64,000 bases of DNA, taken from positions 32,441 through 96,440 of the forward strand of contig NZ_JACHEM010000017.1 in the NCBI RefSeq assembly GCF_014207445.1. The letters are read 5' to 3'. The position numbers were made by a program, and so were the translations under genes. The notes beneath the pieces are model-generated. The model did not search any database and was not told the DNA's origin. It saw nothing but the letters and a program-made list of their open reading frames with translations. Every line of letters starts with the position of its first letter. Position 1 is the stretch's first letter. Of the stretch, positions 22,857 to 30,743 are shown one piece after another. The stretch comes from Streptomyces candidus. Lineage in GTDB: Bacteria > Actinomycetota > Actinomycetes > Streptomycetales > Streptomycetaceae.

Positions 22857-22893
22857 GGCCCCGCCCGTCGCACATCGGCGGCCGGGGCCGGGC
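22857..22893 (+). terminator. Intergenic hairpin
   Basis: CCGGCCCCG at 22857-22865 pairs with CGGGGCCGG at 22885-22893, with a further GC-rich inner stem. Confidence 0.5.
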
Positions 22894-22947
22894 GGTGTCC
22901 GCCCGGTCAGCCGAGACCAGGCGACAGGCCCTCCCCCGGAGGTCACC

Positions 22948-23343
22948 GTGTCCCTCGCCCGCCGCTCCCTCATGGAAGTCGCCGCCGCCCGCTTCGGATG
23001 GCGCCACGCCTACGGCGACACCGCCCAGGTCGACGCGCTGCTCACCGAGCAGACCGAGGCCGCGTACACCGACGGCGCCCACCACGCCGCGCTCGCGACC
23101 GCCAAGAACGACGACGCGCTGGCCGTGCAGCCCGGCGCCCTGGACGTTCGCCGCCGCGTCCTGGACGACGTCCTCTACCTCGAAGGGCTCCTGGCCGGCG
23201 CCCGCAACCGGAACCTGCCCGCCGCGCTCATCGAGCGCCTGGAGGACGCCGTCGACCACGGCCACGAGCTGACGGTGCTGCTCGCCGACACCGTGCGCAC
23301 CACCGCTGCCGTCCACGCGGCCACCGCCGGGAGCCACGGATGA
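22948..23343 (+). CDS. Helical hypothetical protein
   Basis: 131 residues from a GTG with CGGAGG upstream. All-helical: SLARRSLMEVAAARFGWRHA, DDVLYLEGLLAGARNRNLPA, ALIERLEDAVDHGHELTVLL. No family recognised. Its stop overlaps the ATG of the DUF6919-like gene, so they are probably co-translated. Confidence 0.55.
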   Translation: MSLARRSLMEVAAARFGWRHAYGDTAQVDALLTEQTEAAYTDGAHHAALATAKNDDALAVQPGALDVRRRVLDDVLYLEGLLAGARNRNLPAALIERLEDAVDHGHELTVLLADTVRTTAAVHAATAGSHG

Positions 23344-23939
23344 AACTCCGTTTCCCGTGGATGAGCAGCGCCGACCGCAGGAAGTGGGCCGCTGCCTGCA
23401 CCCTGCTCGACCTCAGTCACCTGACCGCCGCCTGGCTCGAGGGCACCATCCAGAGCCAGCCCGGCTACCAGCCGCGTTACGGACCCGATGACGAGACCCT
23501 GCCGTACGTGCCGGTCCTCGCCTCCGTCAACCGGGCCGGGTTCCTCACCGGTTTCTCCCAGCCCGGACTCACCAGCGCGGACGGCACCTGGTTACAGGCC
23601 GCCGCGGTGGAGGGAGTCGTCGCCGACTCCGCACTGCTGGAGCAGCTGACCGAGTCGGCCCGCCGGGCCGGACTGCAGGTCATCCTCAGCAACCTCCGGG
23701 ACGGCGGCGAAGACTACGGGCCCGGCGTCGTCGTCACCTTCCGGGACGGCGACCCCTTCACCCGCGTCGGCCGCGCCCTCTCGCTCCAGGACCTGGACGT
23801 GCTGTGGCACGGCGTCCCCGTCGCCCGCGACATCGTCGCCCGCGCCAGGCAAGTCACGGTCATCGAACCGGACTTCGGACCGAGCACCCGCCTGTGGGAC
23901 GTCCTCGCTGAAGCCGCCGCACATCCGGTCGGCCGCTGA
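23340..23939 (+). CDS. DUF6919-like protein
   Basis: 199 residues, ATG overlapping the previous stop. The opening LRFPWMSSADRRKWAAACTL, then LSHLTAAWLEGTIQSQPGYQ and VPVLASVNRAGFLTGFSQPG, is the pattern I know from Streptomyces DUF6919 proteins, mostly found on accessory elements. Function unknown; soluble. Confidence 0.7.
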   Translation: MKLRFPWMSSADRRKWAAACTLLDLSHLTAAWLEGTIQSQPGYQPRYGPDDETLPYVPVLASVNRAGFLTGFSQPGLTSADGTWLQAAAVEGVVADSALLEQLTESARRAGLQVILSNLRDGGEDYGPGVVVTFRDGDPFTRVGRALSLQDLDVLWHGVPVARDIVARARQVTVIEPDFGPSTRLWDVLAEAAAHPVGR

Positions 23940-23943
23940 ACGC

Positions 23944-23980
23944 CCGGGGCGGCCGCAGGCATCGAACCCGGCCGCCCCGG
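23944..23980 (+). terminator. Intergenic hairpin
   Basis: Perfect 12-bp stem CCGGGGCGGCCG / CGGCCGCCCCGG with a 13-base loop, 5 bases after the stop. Confidence 0.6.
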
Positions 23981-24035
23981 AGCAACACCCCCTCCCCTCC
24001 CAGAGCGCACTGACAGAAGAAGGAGCTCCCCCATC

Positions 24036-24725
24036 ATGACCGCAACCCTGCGCCAGACGGCCAACACCGTCGCCAACTCGATGATCGAAGGCGCCAGCAT
24101 GGCGTCCGCGCTGATCGGCGGCGCGGCCGGTGCCTACCTCGGCTACCAGCTCGCCCCCGCCGCATGGTCGGACGGAGCCCGCATCCTGTTCGCCGGGGCG
24201 GTCGCCGTCGTCGGGGCCGTCGCCATCGACGGGCTTGCCGAACTCGTCCTCGCCCCGATGCGCCGACTGATGCGGCGCACTCCGTTCCATGTCACCCGCG
24301 CATCGGCCCCGGCCCCGGCCGACAACCTGGACGACGCCCTCGCCCAGGTCGCCACCGCCACCGAGGCCGACGCCGCGTACCGCGCTGCCGGTGCCGCCTT
24401 CTCCATTGACCAGGGCGACAACTTCCTGCGGGACGAGGACCGGTGGCGCGGCTACGAGGACGGCGAGGCGTCCTTCTACCTCGCTCCCGGCGTCTGGCTC
24501 CACCACCGCAGCGAGCTGGGCACGTACGGGCGAGAGCACCACTTCACGCTGCTGACCGGCGACGGCGAGCAGCCGGTGACCATCACCGGCATGGAGCAGA
24601 TCCGCCACCACCTCGCCGCCCGCGCCGCCGGCCTTCCCGCCGCCCCGGTGACCGCCGACCGGGACATCGACGGTGACAAGGACGACGTCCTGGACGACGA
24701 CCTCACCGGCATCCACGCGGTCTGA
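24036..24725 (+). CDS. Membrane-anchored hypothetical protein
   Basis: 229 residues, start MTATLRQTANTVANSMIEGA with AAGGAG upstream. Two hydrophobic segments (SALIGGAAGAYLGYQLAPAA and ILFAGAVAVVGAVAIDGLAE) anchor a soluble region of about 150 residues that ends in an Asp-rich tail (DRDIDGDKDDVLDDDL). Family unknown. Fits the membrane-rich spread region. Confidence 0.6.
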   Translation: MTATLRQTANTVANSMIEGASMASALIGGAAGAYLGYQLAPAAWSDGARILFAGAVAVVGAVAIDGLAELVLAPMRRLMRRTPFHVTRASAPAPADNLDDALAQVATATEADAAYRAAGAAFSIDQGDNFLRDEDRWRGYEDGEASFYLAPGVWLHHRSELGTYGREHHFTLLTGDGEQPVTITGMEQIRHHLAARAAGLPAAPVTADRDIDGDKDDVLDDDLTGIHAV

Positions 24726-24738
24726 CGGACTGCCCGTT

Positions 24739-24765
24739 CCGCCCCGGCCCACGCGGCCGGGGCGG
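24739..24765 (+). terminator. Intergenic hairpin
   Basis: CCGCCCCGGCC / GGCCGGGGCGG, 11 bp, 5-base loop. The same arms recur at 25404-25431 with a different loop. Confidence 0.6.
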
Positions 24766-24816
24766 TGCGGTGGCCAATCAGCCCACCCCGTGATCCGCGA
24801 GAGGACCGCATCGACC

Positions 24817-25386
24817 ATGCCCGCGACCAAGAACAAGCCCTCCCAGCTCAGCGTCCTGCGCTACGGCGCGTTCGTCTCCCGCACCGCCGAACAGCGCGTC
24901 ACCTCCTACGCGCCGACCGTCCGTAACCTGGTCCACGACCACTTCGGACGCCGCCCGCTGGGCTCGGTCACGATCATCCTGACCAAGCCGCGCCTGCTGC
25001 TCCCTCTCGCCAACGAGGCGCAGGGCGAGGCCGCCGGCGTCCCGGAGAACACGTGGAAGTCCGTCGGCGTGCAGCAGAGCATCATCGACAAGCCCCACAC
25101 CGTCCGCGTTGCCACGGTGATCGCCCCCAAAGGCGCGATGTGGATGCTGATCAGCGTTCCGAAGGTGCGGGACTCCAAGCAGCTCAAGCTGAGCCTGCTG
25201 CGCGGCTTCGTCGAGGTCGACCAGCTCATCCGCTCCGGCGCCCGCGAGAACCGCGTCACCTGGGTCCGCCACGAGATGAACGTCAACCCGCTCAGCAAGC
25301 GGCAGGCGAACAAGCTGAAGGCGCAGATCCTCGCCGACGAAGCCGAAGCCGAACGCATCACCGCGGACCTCGCCCGGCGCCTGTGA
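24817..25386 (+). CDS. Hypothetical alpha/beta protein
   Basis: 189 residues, start MPATKNKPSQLSVLRYGAFV with GAGAGGA upstream. Beta-strand-rich middle (RPLGSVTIILTKPRLLLPLA, VRVATVIAPKGAMWMLISVP) with a basic helical C-terminus (LSKRQANKLKAQILADEAEA). No family recognised. No membrane segment. Confidence 0.55.
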   Translation: MPATKNKPSQLSVLRYGAFVSRTAEQRVTSYAPTVRNLVHDHFGRRPLGSVTIILTKPRLLLPLANEAQGEAAGVPENTWKSVGVQQSIIDKPHTVRVATVIAPKGAMWMLISVPKVRDSKQLKLSLLRGFVEVDQLIRSGARENRVTWVRHEMNVNPLSKRQANKLKAQILADEAEAERITADLARRL

Positions 25387-25403
25387 CCTGACGCGCCGCC
25401 GTG

Positions 25404-25431
25404 CCGCCCCGGCCTCACCCGGCCGGGGCGG
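25404..25431 (+). terminator. Intergenic hairpin
   Basis: CCGCCCCGGCC / GGCCGGGGCGG with a 6-base loop, 17 bases after the stop; stem identical to the hairpin at 24739. Confidence 0.6.
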
Positions 25432-25475
25432 TCGCGGTGTTCCGCCCCGACCAGCAACAGAAAGGAGTGGGCGTC

Positions 25476-25778
25476 ATGCGCCGCACCGAACAGTACGAAG
25501 TGGACGTCCCCATACACACCTACGACCGCGCTCTGCACGGAGTGCACGTGTTCACCGGCAGGGCGACCTCGGTGACCGAGGCCGTGCAGCGCGCTCACGA
25601 GGCCGTTGACGCTGCGTTCGCCGCGCGGCAGGCCGGACGTGAAATCCCCGGACAGCAGGACGGCGGCTGGGGCGCGCGGGGGGTCCGCGACGGCTGGGAG
25701 CTGGACTGGGCGGCGGCGAAGGCCGGCCCCTGGTCCAACCCGTTCAGCTGGACCCGCAAGGAGCTCTACGAGCTGTAG
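25476..25778 (+). CDS. Small hypothetical protein
   Basis: 100 residues, start MRRTEQYEVDVPIHTYDRAL with GAAAGGAG upstream. Starts with beta strands (YEVDVPIHTYDRALHGVHVF) and an amphipathic helix, ending in a Trp-rich segment (DGWELDWAAAKAGPWSNPFS). Family unknown. Confidence 0.55.
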   Translation: MRRTEQYEVDVPIHTYDRALHGVHVFTGRATSVTEAVQRAHEAVDAAFAARQAGREIPGQQDGGWGARGVRDGWELDWAAAKAGPWSNPFSWTRKELYEL

Positions 25779-25784
25779 ATACGC

Positions 25785-25829
25785 CCCGAGGCAGACGCAC
25801 ACGGCCTGGTAACCGACGCCTGCCTCGGG
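25785..25829 (+). terminator. Intergenic hairpin upstream of GGDEF gene
   Basis: CCCGAGGCAG at 25785-25794 pairs with CTGCCTCGGG at 25820-25829; loop of 25 bases. Confidence 0.5.
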
Positions 25830-25866
25830 CCACCCATCCCGTACAAGACGAGAGGGAGAGACCAGT

Positions 25867-26544
25867 ATGGCCTCCACCGTGCGCGTACAGGCCCCGTTCG
25901 GGCAACGTGCCTTGTTCTTCACCACCCTCGTGCCGCTGACCGGCTGGACCGTGCACGCGCTCACGCTGCACCGGAAGCTGTCTGCCGCCCGCCGCGACCC
26001 GCTGACGGGCCTGCTCGGACGCGACGGCTTCACCTCCCGGGCCCGGCAGATCACCGACCGGTACGGCAACAGCGCCCTGGTGGTCCTGGTGGACCTGGAC
26101 CACTTCAAGCAGATCAATGACGGGCCCGGCGGTCACGCCGCCGGCGACCGGGTCCTTGCCGCCACCGCGACCCGGCTTACCGCCTGGGCGGGCAGCCGCG
26201 GAGCGGTCGGCCGGCTCGGAGGCGACGAATTCGCCGTCGCAGCCCGGATCGGGACCACCCGCCGTGAACTGCGGCTCGCCCAGCTCACGCGGCTGCTCGC
26301 GCAGCCCGTCCAGGTCGACGACGGCGCCCTGGTCGACGTCGCGGCATCGGTCGGCGCCGCCTCCCCCGACGTCCTCGGCACGACGGACCTGGGACTGCTG
26401 CTGCGGGCAGCCGACGCCGCGATGTACGCCGGCAAGCACACCGGCCGTGCGGTCCTCGCCGCACCGCAGCACACCGCGGTGCCCTCCATCAACGGCCGTC
26501 GCGTCGGACGGCCGGGCACCAGCACCCTGGGGCGGGCGGCATGA
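25867..26544 (+). CDS. GGDEF-domain protein (probable diguanylate cyclase)
   Basis: 225 residues, start MASTVRVQAPFGQRALFFTT with GAGAGGGAGAG upstream. One membrane helix (about 15-33) leads to DPLTGLLGRDGF (44-55), DLDHFKQIND (76-85) and an intact GGDEF (118-122). These are the substrate and metal-binding motifs of diguanylate cyclases, which make c-di-GMP, a regulator of development in Streptomyces through BldD. No RxxD inhibitory site precedes GGDEF. A plasmid-borne copy could delay or steer host development during transfer. Activity is inferred from motifs. Confidence 0.85.
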   Translation: MASTVRVQAPFGQRALFFTTLVPLTGWTVHALTLHRKLSAARRDPLTGLLGRDGFTSRARQITDRYGNSALVVLVDLDHFKQINDGPGGHAAGDRVLAATATRLTAWAGSRGAVGRLGGDEFAVAARIGTTRRELRLAQLTRLLAQPVQVDDGALVDVAASVGAASPDVLGTTDLGLLLRAADAAMYAGKHTGRAVLAAPQHTAVPSINGRRVGRPGTSTLGRAA

Positions 26545-26996
26545 GCGAGGCCACCGCCGACCCGGGCACCTGGATCCGGGGCATCACGATCCGCCAGCCC
26601 TGGGCGGCCTGCATCCTCGCCGGGAAAGACGTGGAGAACAGGCCGGCCCCCTGGTCCTGGCGCGGCTGGCTGCTGCTGCACGCCGGACGTACCACCGAAC
26701 GGGCCCCGATGCGCGACCCGCTGGTCGCCACCGCGATCCGCGGCCGCGCCCTGCACACCCGGGCCGTCATCGGCGTCGCCCGCCTCACCGACTGCCACCA
26801 GGACCCCGCCCACGCCGCCCTCTGCTCCCGCTGGGCACAGCCCGACACGCACCACCTGGTCCTCGCCGACGTCTACGAACTCGCGCTCCCCATCCCGTGG
26901 CTGCACGGACAACTCGGGCCCTGGCGCCCGACCCAGGACCTCGTGGACCAGGTCCTCCTCCAGCTCCCCCACCTCGCCCCGGAGGGCACCTCATGA
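26541..26996 (+). CDS. ASCH/PUA-like domain protein
   Basis: 151 residues, ATG overlapping the GGDEF stop. GITIRQPWAACILAGKDVEN, RPAPWSWRGWLLLHAG is the classic ASCH opening (IRQPWA..I..G.K..E.R..P...RG..liHA). ASCH domains bind RNA or modified nucleosides and some act on nucleotides. The next gene overlaps its stop, so GGDEF, ASCH and the WhiB-like protein form a coupled trio. Confidence 0.8.
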   Translation: MSEATADPGTWIRGITIRQPWAACILAGKDVENRPAPWSWRGWLLLHAGRTTERAPMRDPLVATAIRGRALHTRAVIGVARLTDCHQDPAHAALCSRWAQPDTHHLVLADVYELALPIPWLHGQLGPWRPTQDLVDQVLLQLPHLAPEGTS

Positions 26997-27553
26997 ATGG
27001 CAACCGCACCGGCGTCCCCAACCCGCCGGTCATCATTGCGGCCGACAACCGGGTTCCCTTCCCCCACACCGACCAGAAGCTGCGCTGCCGCACGGAACCC
27101 GTCCTGTTCGCCATCGAGGACATCCACGACTCGGACGCCGACCGGCGCACCCGGGAGAAGGCGATCGCCGAGGCCCGGCGCGACTGCTCCGGCTGCCCGA
27201 TCGTCGTCGGCTGCCTCAAGTGGGCGCTCGCCAACCCCGACCTCACCCCACACGGCATCTGGGCGCCGACCATGCCACGCGAACGCACAGAGCTGCGCGA
27301 GAAGCTCGTGGCCCGCCTCGGAGAGGACTGGGTCGGCGTCGTCGCCGCACAGGAGCGCCGCCGCAAGGATCAGGAGCGGGCCGCCCGGTTCGCCCCGCCG
27401 ACCGTGCGCGATCCCGCGCTGGCCCGCCTCGAGCGGGAAGCCATCCCCACCCGGCCCACCCCGTACAACCGCTGGAAGCAGCCCATCACCCCGGCGCAGG
27501 CGGCGTCCCACCGCCACGTGCTGGAGCTGGTCGCCAGCGGCAAGGCGGCGTAA
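26993..27553 (+). CDS. Divergent WhiB-like protein
   Basis: 186 residues, ATG overlapping the ASCH stop. Cysteines at 32, 65, 68 and 74 (C-x32-C-x2-C-x5-C in CSGCPIVVGCLKWAL) match the WhiB iron-sulfur ligands, and HGIWAP replaces the usual GVWGG. A basic C-terminal extension of about 90 residues follows (QERRRKDQERAARFAPPTVR), longer than in canonical Wbl proteins. Probably a redox-sensitive regulator; the altered turn and tail suggest different partners from the WhiB-like protein at 7753. Confidence 0.75.
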   Translation: MNGNRTGVPNPPVIIAADNRVPFPHTDQKLRCRTEPVLFAIEDIHDSDADRRTREKAIAEARRDCSGCPIVVGCLKWALANPDLTPHGIWAPTMPRERTELREKLVARLGEDWVGVVAAQERRRKDQERAARFAPPTVRDPALARLEREAIPTRPTPYNRWKQPITPAQAASHRHVLELVASGKAA

Positions 27554-27557
27554 AGCC

Positions 27558-28397
27558 GTGTTCACCGACTGGACCGAAGCACTCGAAGCCGAGTCGCTGC
27601 CCCTGGAACCGACCCCGGCACAGGAACTCGCCGCCGCGGCCCGGGTCACCGCCCGCAGCTCCCGCGACAAGAACGACCTCGGACTGCTCCTGGACGTCCT
27701 CGCTCTACCCACCGACCCAGACACCCTCACCGCCCTGCTCCCCCTCCTCCCGGAAACCGGAGACGCACCCACCATGACGCACACTCCCGCCGCCCCGGCC
27801 CTGTCCGCGCACGAGGCCATGGCAATCTCCATGCACCACAACGGCGACAGCCAGCAGACCATCCGCGAGGCCACCGGCCTGAGCGAGACCGAACTCAGCG
27901 ACCTCATCGCCGACCAGGCCCTCGGACTGCCACGCACGGCCGCCACCGCCCCGACCATCGACGTCCCCGTCATCTCGCTGCCCCTCTCCAACGAGGTGCA
28001 GCAGCTACTCGACTGGGCGACCGCGCACCCGGCCGCCTCGGTCCGCAGCCGCGCCGCCCGCATCACCGCCGACCTCTCCGAGCTCTCCGAGCGCCGCGGC
28101 AGCGAGGCCGCGCAGCGCGAGGCCGAAGAGAAAGTCGCCAAGGCCAAGGCCGAACTCGAACGCGCGCAGGAGGAACTGCGCACCGTGAAGGCCGGCACCC
28201 GCACGACGGCGGCCGCGACCGCGCCCACCCCGATCCGTACGGGCCTGGGCAGCGGCCGCACCCGCGAGGAACTCGCCGCCATCAGGACGTGGGCGCGGGC
28301 CAATGGCCACCAGGTCGCCGACGCGGGCATGGTGCCCAAGCGGGTGCTGGAGGCGTACGACGCCGCGCACCAGGCGCCGGTCCGGAAGGCCGGCTGA
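27558..28397 (+). CDS. Protein with C-terminal Lsr2-type DNA-binding domain
   Basis: 279 residues from a GTG 4 bases after the previous stop. Residues about 80-115 look like a helix-turn-helix (SMHHNGDSQQTIREATGLSE, TELSDLIADQALGL); about 150-210 is a coiled coil. The end, REELAAIRTWARANGHQVAD followed by AGMVPKRVLEAYDAAH, is the Lsr2 C-terminal fold. Lsr2 is a xenogeneic silencer of A/T-rich DNA through an RGR motif. Here the expected DRGR is replaced by DAGM, so minor-groove A/T binding may be lost or altered. Plasmid-borne Lsr2-like proteins can act as stealth silencers or anti-silencers. Confidence 0.65.
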   Translation: MFTDWTEALEAESLPLEPTPAQELAAAARVTARSSRDKNDLGLLLDVLALPTDPDTLTALLPLLPETGDAPTMTHTPAAPALSAHEAMAISMHHNGDSQQTIREATGLSETELSDLIADQALGLPRTAATAPTIDVPVISLPLSNEVQQLLDWATAHPAASVRSRAARITADLSELSERRGSEAAQREAEEKVAKAKAELERAQEELRTVKAGTRTTAAATAPTPIRTGLGSGRTREELAAIRTWARANGHQVADAGMVPKRVLEAYDAAHQAPVRKAG

Positions 28398-28400
28398 CCC

Positions 28401-28880
28401 ATGGCCGACGCGATAGCCCTGGACGGCTTTCTGTACGAAGAGACCATGCCCGGCGACGTGCACGAGTCGACGGCGCGGTTCCGGGTCATCGTCTCCCCGA
28501 CGGACGAGCGGACGGACGAAATGATCCTGCCGTGCAGCGTCGCCGACCCCGCGCTGGCACATACCGTCATCCACGACCTGGTCCCCGGCGACAAGCTCCG
28601 CGTCACCGGCTGCCTGCGGCTCCCCCGCACCCCGGGCGAGCCGATGCAGTTCGTCGTCAACGCGCTGACGGTCCTGCAGACAGCCCTCCAGCTCACCGAT
28701 GGTGCCTACGAATCGGTACTTGAACGGTGCGGCACCTACCTGCACTACATCGACGGCGATACCGGCCAGGTGCAGGTGTGGACCGAGCACGGCAGTTGGG
28801 TCGGCTGGGCAGAGCAGCCCGATGAACTGGCCGCCCTGGTCGCCGCGTTCGAGCACGGCCAAGCCCCTGGCGGCGAGTGA
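28401..28880 (+). CDS. Hypothetical protein, possible OB-fold
   Basis: 159 residues, start MADAIALDGFLYEETMPGDV, 3 bases after the previous stop. The order ARFRVIVSPTDERTDEMILP, then VPGDKLRVTGCLRLPRTPGE, recalls OB-fold strands of single-strand-binding-type proteins (a G-D-x-L-x-V-x-G element). This is weak structural reasoning; no family is recognised. Confidence 0.5.
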   Translation: MADAIALDGFLYEETMPGDVHESTARFRVIVSPTDERTDEMILPCSVADPALAHTVIHDLVPGDKLRVTGCLRLPRTPGEPMQFVVNALTVLQTALQLTDGAYESVLERCGTYLHYIDGDTGQVQVWTEHGSWVGWAEQPDELAALVAAFEHGQAPGGE

Positions 28881-28887
28881 CACCGCC

Positions 28888-29604
28888 GTGCCCATCCGTC
28901 CCGAGAACCTCCACCGGTACCCGCGCGACTGGCCCCAGATCAGTGCCCGGATCCGGTTCCAGCGGGCGGGCGGCCGTTGCGAGTGCACGGGCCACTGCGG
29001 CCTGACGCACCCCGGCGGCCGCTGCCCCGCTGTCCACGACCAGATCCACCCCGACACCGGCTCCGTGGTCTGCCTCACCACCGCCCACCTCAACCACACC
29101 CCAGAAGACGTGCGAGACGAGAACCTGCTCGCCGCCTGCCAGCTCTGCCACCTGCGGATCGACCACGGACACCACCGGGTCACCCGCTCCCTCACCCTCG
29201 CCGCCCGCGCGGCCGCCGCCGGACAGCTCGGACTCCTCCCCGAGACCACGCTCACCCGCACAGAGCCACCCACCCCACCGCGCCCCACCCGGGACCGCGC
29301 CCCCGCGGCCGCGCTCCACCAGTTGCCCTTCCCCGAACCCGAACAGGAGACGACACCCATGGCCCGCATCAGCGTGAAGATCACCCCGCTCCACCCGGAC
29401 GGCACCGAATGCACCCACGCCGTCCGGCCCTCCGGCAAACCCCGCGACGCCGACTCCGGTTGCGCCGGGCGCCGCAACTACGCCGTGGTGTGCAACGCCT
29501 GCGGCCCGGTCGGCGAACCGCACGGCCTGCGCGTCCTGGCCGAACCGGCGCAGAGCGCGCACCGCGACCACCACAAGGCCGCCCTCGCCCCGGCCTCCCG
29601 CTGA
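28888..29604 (+). CDS. HNH nuclease-type zinc protein with C-terminal extension
   Basis: 238 residues from a GTG. IRPENLHRYPRDWPQISARI, RFQRAGGRCECTGHCGLTHP, VCLTTAHLNHTPEDVRDENL, LAACQLCHLRIDHGHH form the HNH-type layout seen in actinobacteriophage and plasmid proteins: paired CxC/C and CxxC zinc ligands around an AHLxHxP core. Such proteins may cut or nick DNA. The last 81 residues, from MARISVKITPLHPDG at 29359, could instead be a separate small gene, because an AGGAGA site precedes that ATG. No cognate methylase is visible. Confidence 0.7.
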   Translation: MPIRPENLHRYPRDWPQISARIRFQRAGGRCECTGHCGLTHPGGRCPAVHDQIHPDTGSVVCLTTAHLNHTPEDVRDENLLAACQLCHLRIDHGHHRVTRSLTLAARAAAAGQLGLLPETTLTRTEPPTPPRPTRDRAPAAALHQLPFPEPEQETTPMARISVKITPLHPDGTECTHAVRPSGKPRDADSGCAGRRNYAVVCNACGPVGEPHGLRVLAEPAQSAHRDHHKAALAPASR

Positions 29605-29618
29605 CCCCCACCCGCTCC

Positions 29619-29649
29619 GGCCGCCGGGACCACCACGGTCCCGGCGGCC
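29619..29649 (+). terminator. Intergenic hairpin
   Basis: GGCCGCCGGGACC / GGTCCCGGCGGCC, perfect 13-bp stem, 5-base loop. Confidence 0.65.
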
Positions 29650-29668
29650 CCGTCGAATGGGAGGGCCG

Positions 29669-30259
29669 ATGCCCACCACCGTCTTCGACCAGTTCACCCG
29701 CCGCACCGCCGACGTCACCGCCCAGCTCACCGCCCTCGGCATCCCGCTCACCGCACCGCCGCTGCCGCCCGCCGCTGACCCCGCCGACCTGTGGGCCAGC
29801 AACTACCCCATCCCGGTCGACCGCTCCACCCTCGCCTGGTGCACCGCCGCCCGGATGCTCGCCGACCACCACCACACCGGCATCGACCGCCAGGTCCTCG
29901 CCGCCGACGCCCTGCTGCGCGAGCTCGGAGTCCGCGGCCTCGCCCAGCTCCACTCCGACCTCCACGCAGGCGCCCCCGTCGACTACCGCTTCACCCGCTG
30001 CCCGTACTGCTCCGGCATCGGCGTGGACCCCACCCAGCCGACGTGCGCAGAGGTCGGCTGCGCGCCGTGGCTCGAGTTCGCCGGCCACGACCACCCGTGC
30101 CCGGTCTGCCCCGGCGACTACCAGCCCGAGTGGTTCGCCGAAGAGCGGTTGACCGTCCTCGATGAGCTGCTCGCCGACGCCATTGAGGAGCGCGAGGAGC
30201 GCGCCTCGCTCCGCTACCGGCTCGGGACGCTGCTGCGTCGCCGGGGGATGCGCTCGTGA
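29669..30259 (+). CDS. Hypothetical protein with several CxxC-type clusters
   Basis: 196 residues, start MPTTVFDQFTRRTADVTAQL with GGGAGGG upstream. Helical N-terminus, then Cys clusters RCPYCSGIGVDPTQPTCAEV, GCAPWLEF and HPCPVCPGDY, suggestive of zinc ribbons. The C-terminus is a charged helix. Family unknown. Confidence 0.6.
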   Translation: MPTTVFDQFTRRTADVTAQLTALGIPLTAPPLPPAADPADLWASNYPIPVDRSTLAWCTAARMLADHHHTGIDRQVLAADALLRELGVRGLAQLHSDLHAGAPVDYRFTRCPYCSGIGVDPTQPTCAEVGCAPWLEFAGHDHPCPVCPGDYQPEWFAEERLTVLDELLADAIEEREERASLRYRLGTLLRRRGMRS

Positions 30260-30630
30260 CGGCCCGCGTCGTCGACGGCAAACCCTGGACCGGGCGCATG
30301 CGCACTGCGGCGCTCCGGCAGGGCCTGGTCCGGCCTGCCGAGTTCTCCACGTGGGCCGGTGCCCGCCGGTACCACGAGCGGCACAGGCGGGACCGCCAGG
30401 TGCTGGAGAAGCTTCCATGGGGGCGGCCGTTGCCGAGCGGCGAGCATGGCCCGGAAACAGGCCGCTGCGAGCGCCGCAGCGTGTGCACTGCGGCATCGAA
30501 AATCAGGGTGGTGCTCGTACGTGCTGCTGCGCCCGCGGGTGCTGCTGATTGTTACTCAGACTGGCCTGAGTCGAAGCGCGTTCAACCTGCGTTAGATGGG
30601 TTGGATTGGGCTGCGGTTGCTCACACCTAA
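30256..30630 (+). CDS. Hypothetical protein; last gene of the rightward cluster
   Basis: 124 residues from a GTG overlapping the previous stop. The first 65 residues (ARVVDGKPWTGRMRTAALRQ, FSTWAGARRYHERHRRDRQV) have normal composition. The remainder is Cys/Ala-rich and less convincing, coinciding with a drop in GC, so the 3' end may be a recombination junction or frameshifted. Confidence 0.45.
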   Translation: MTARVVDGKPWTGRMRTAALRQGLVRPAEFSTWAGARRYHERHRRDRQVLEKLPWGRPLPSGEHGPETGRCERRSVCTAASKIRVVLVRAAAPAGAADCYSDWPESKRVQPALDGLDWAAVAHT

Positions 30631-30743
30631 GGTGATGATTGCCATGCCATGCACTCCAGCGATCGCCAGCCCAACTAAGCGAAGATGACCCCACTCTGAT
30701 GACATCGGTGGTCATCCACCCGTATCGATTTGCTGGGGGAATC

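Noticed and set aside
21653..26544. A bona fide Pycsar system made of the PycTM-like and GGDEF genes
   Set aside because: GGDEF enzymes make c-di-GMP, not cyclic UMP or CMP, and the genes are 4 kb apart with about six unrelated genes between them. The link is only a hypothesis.
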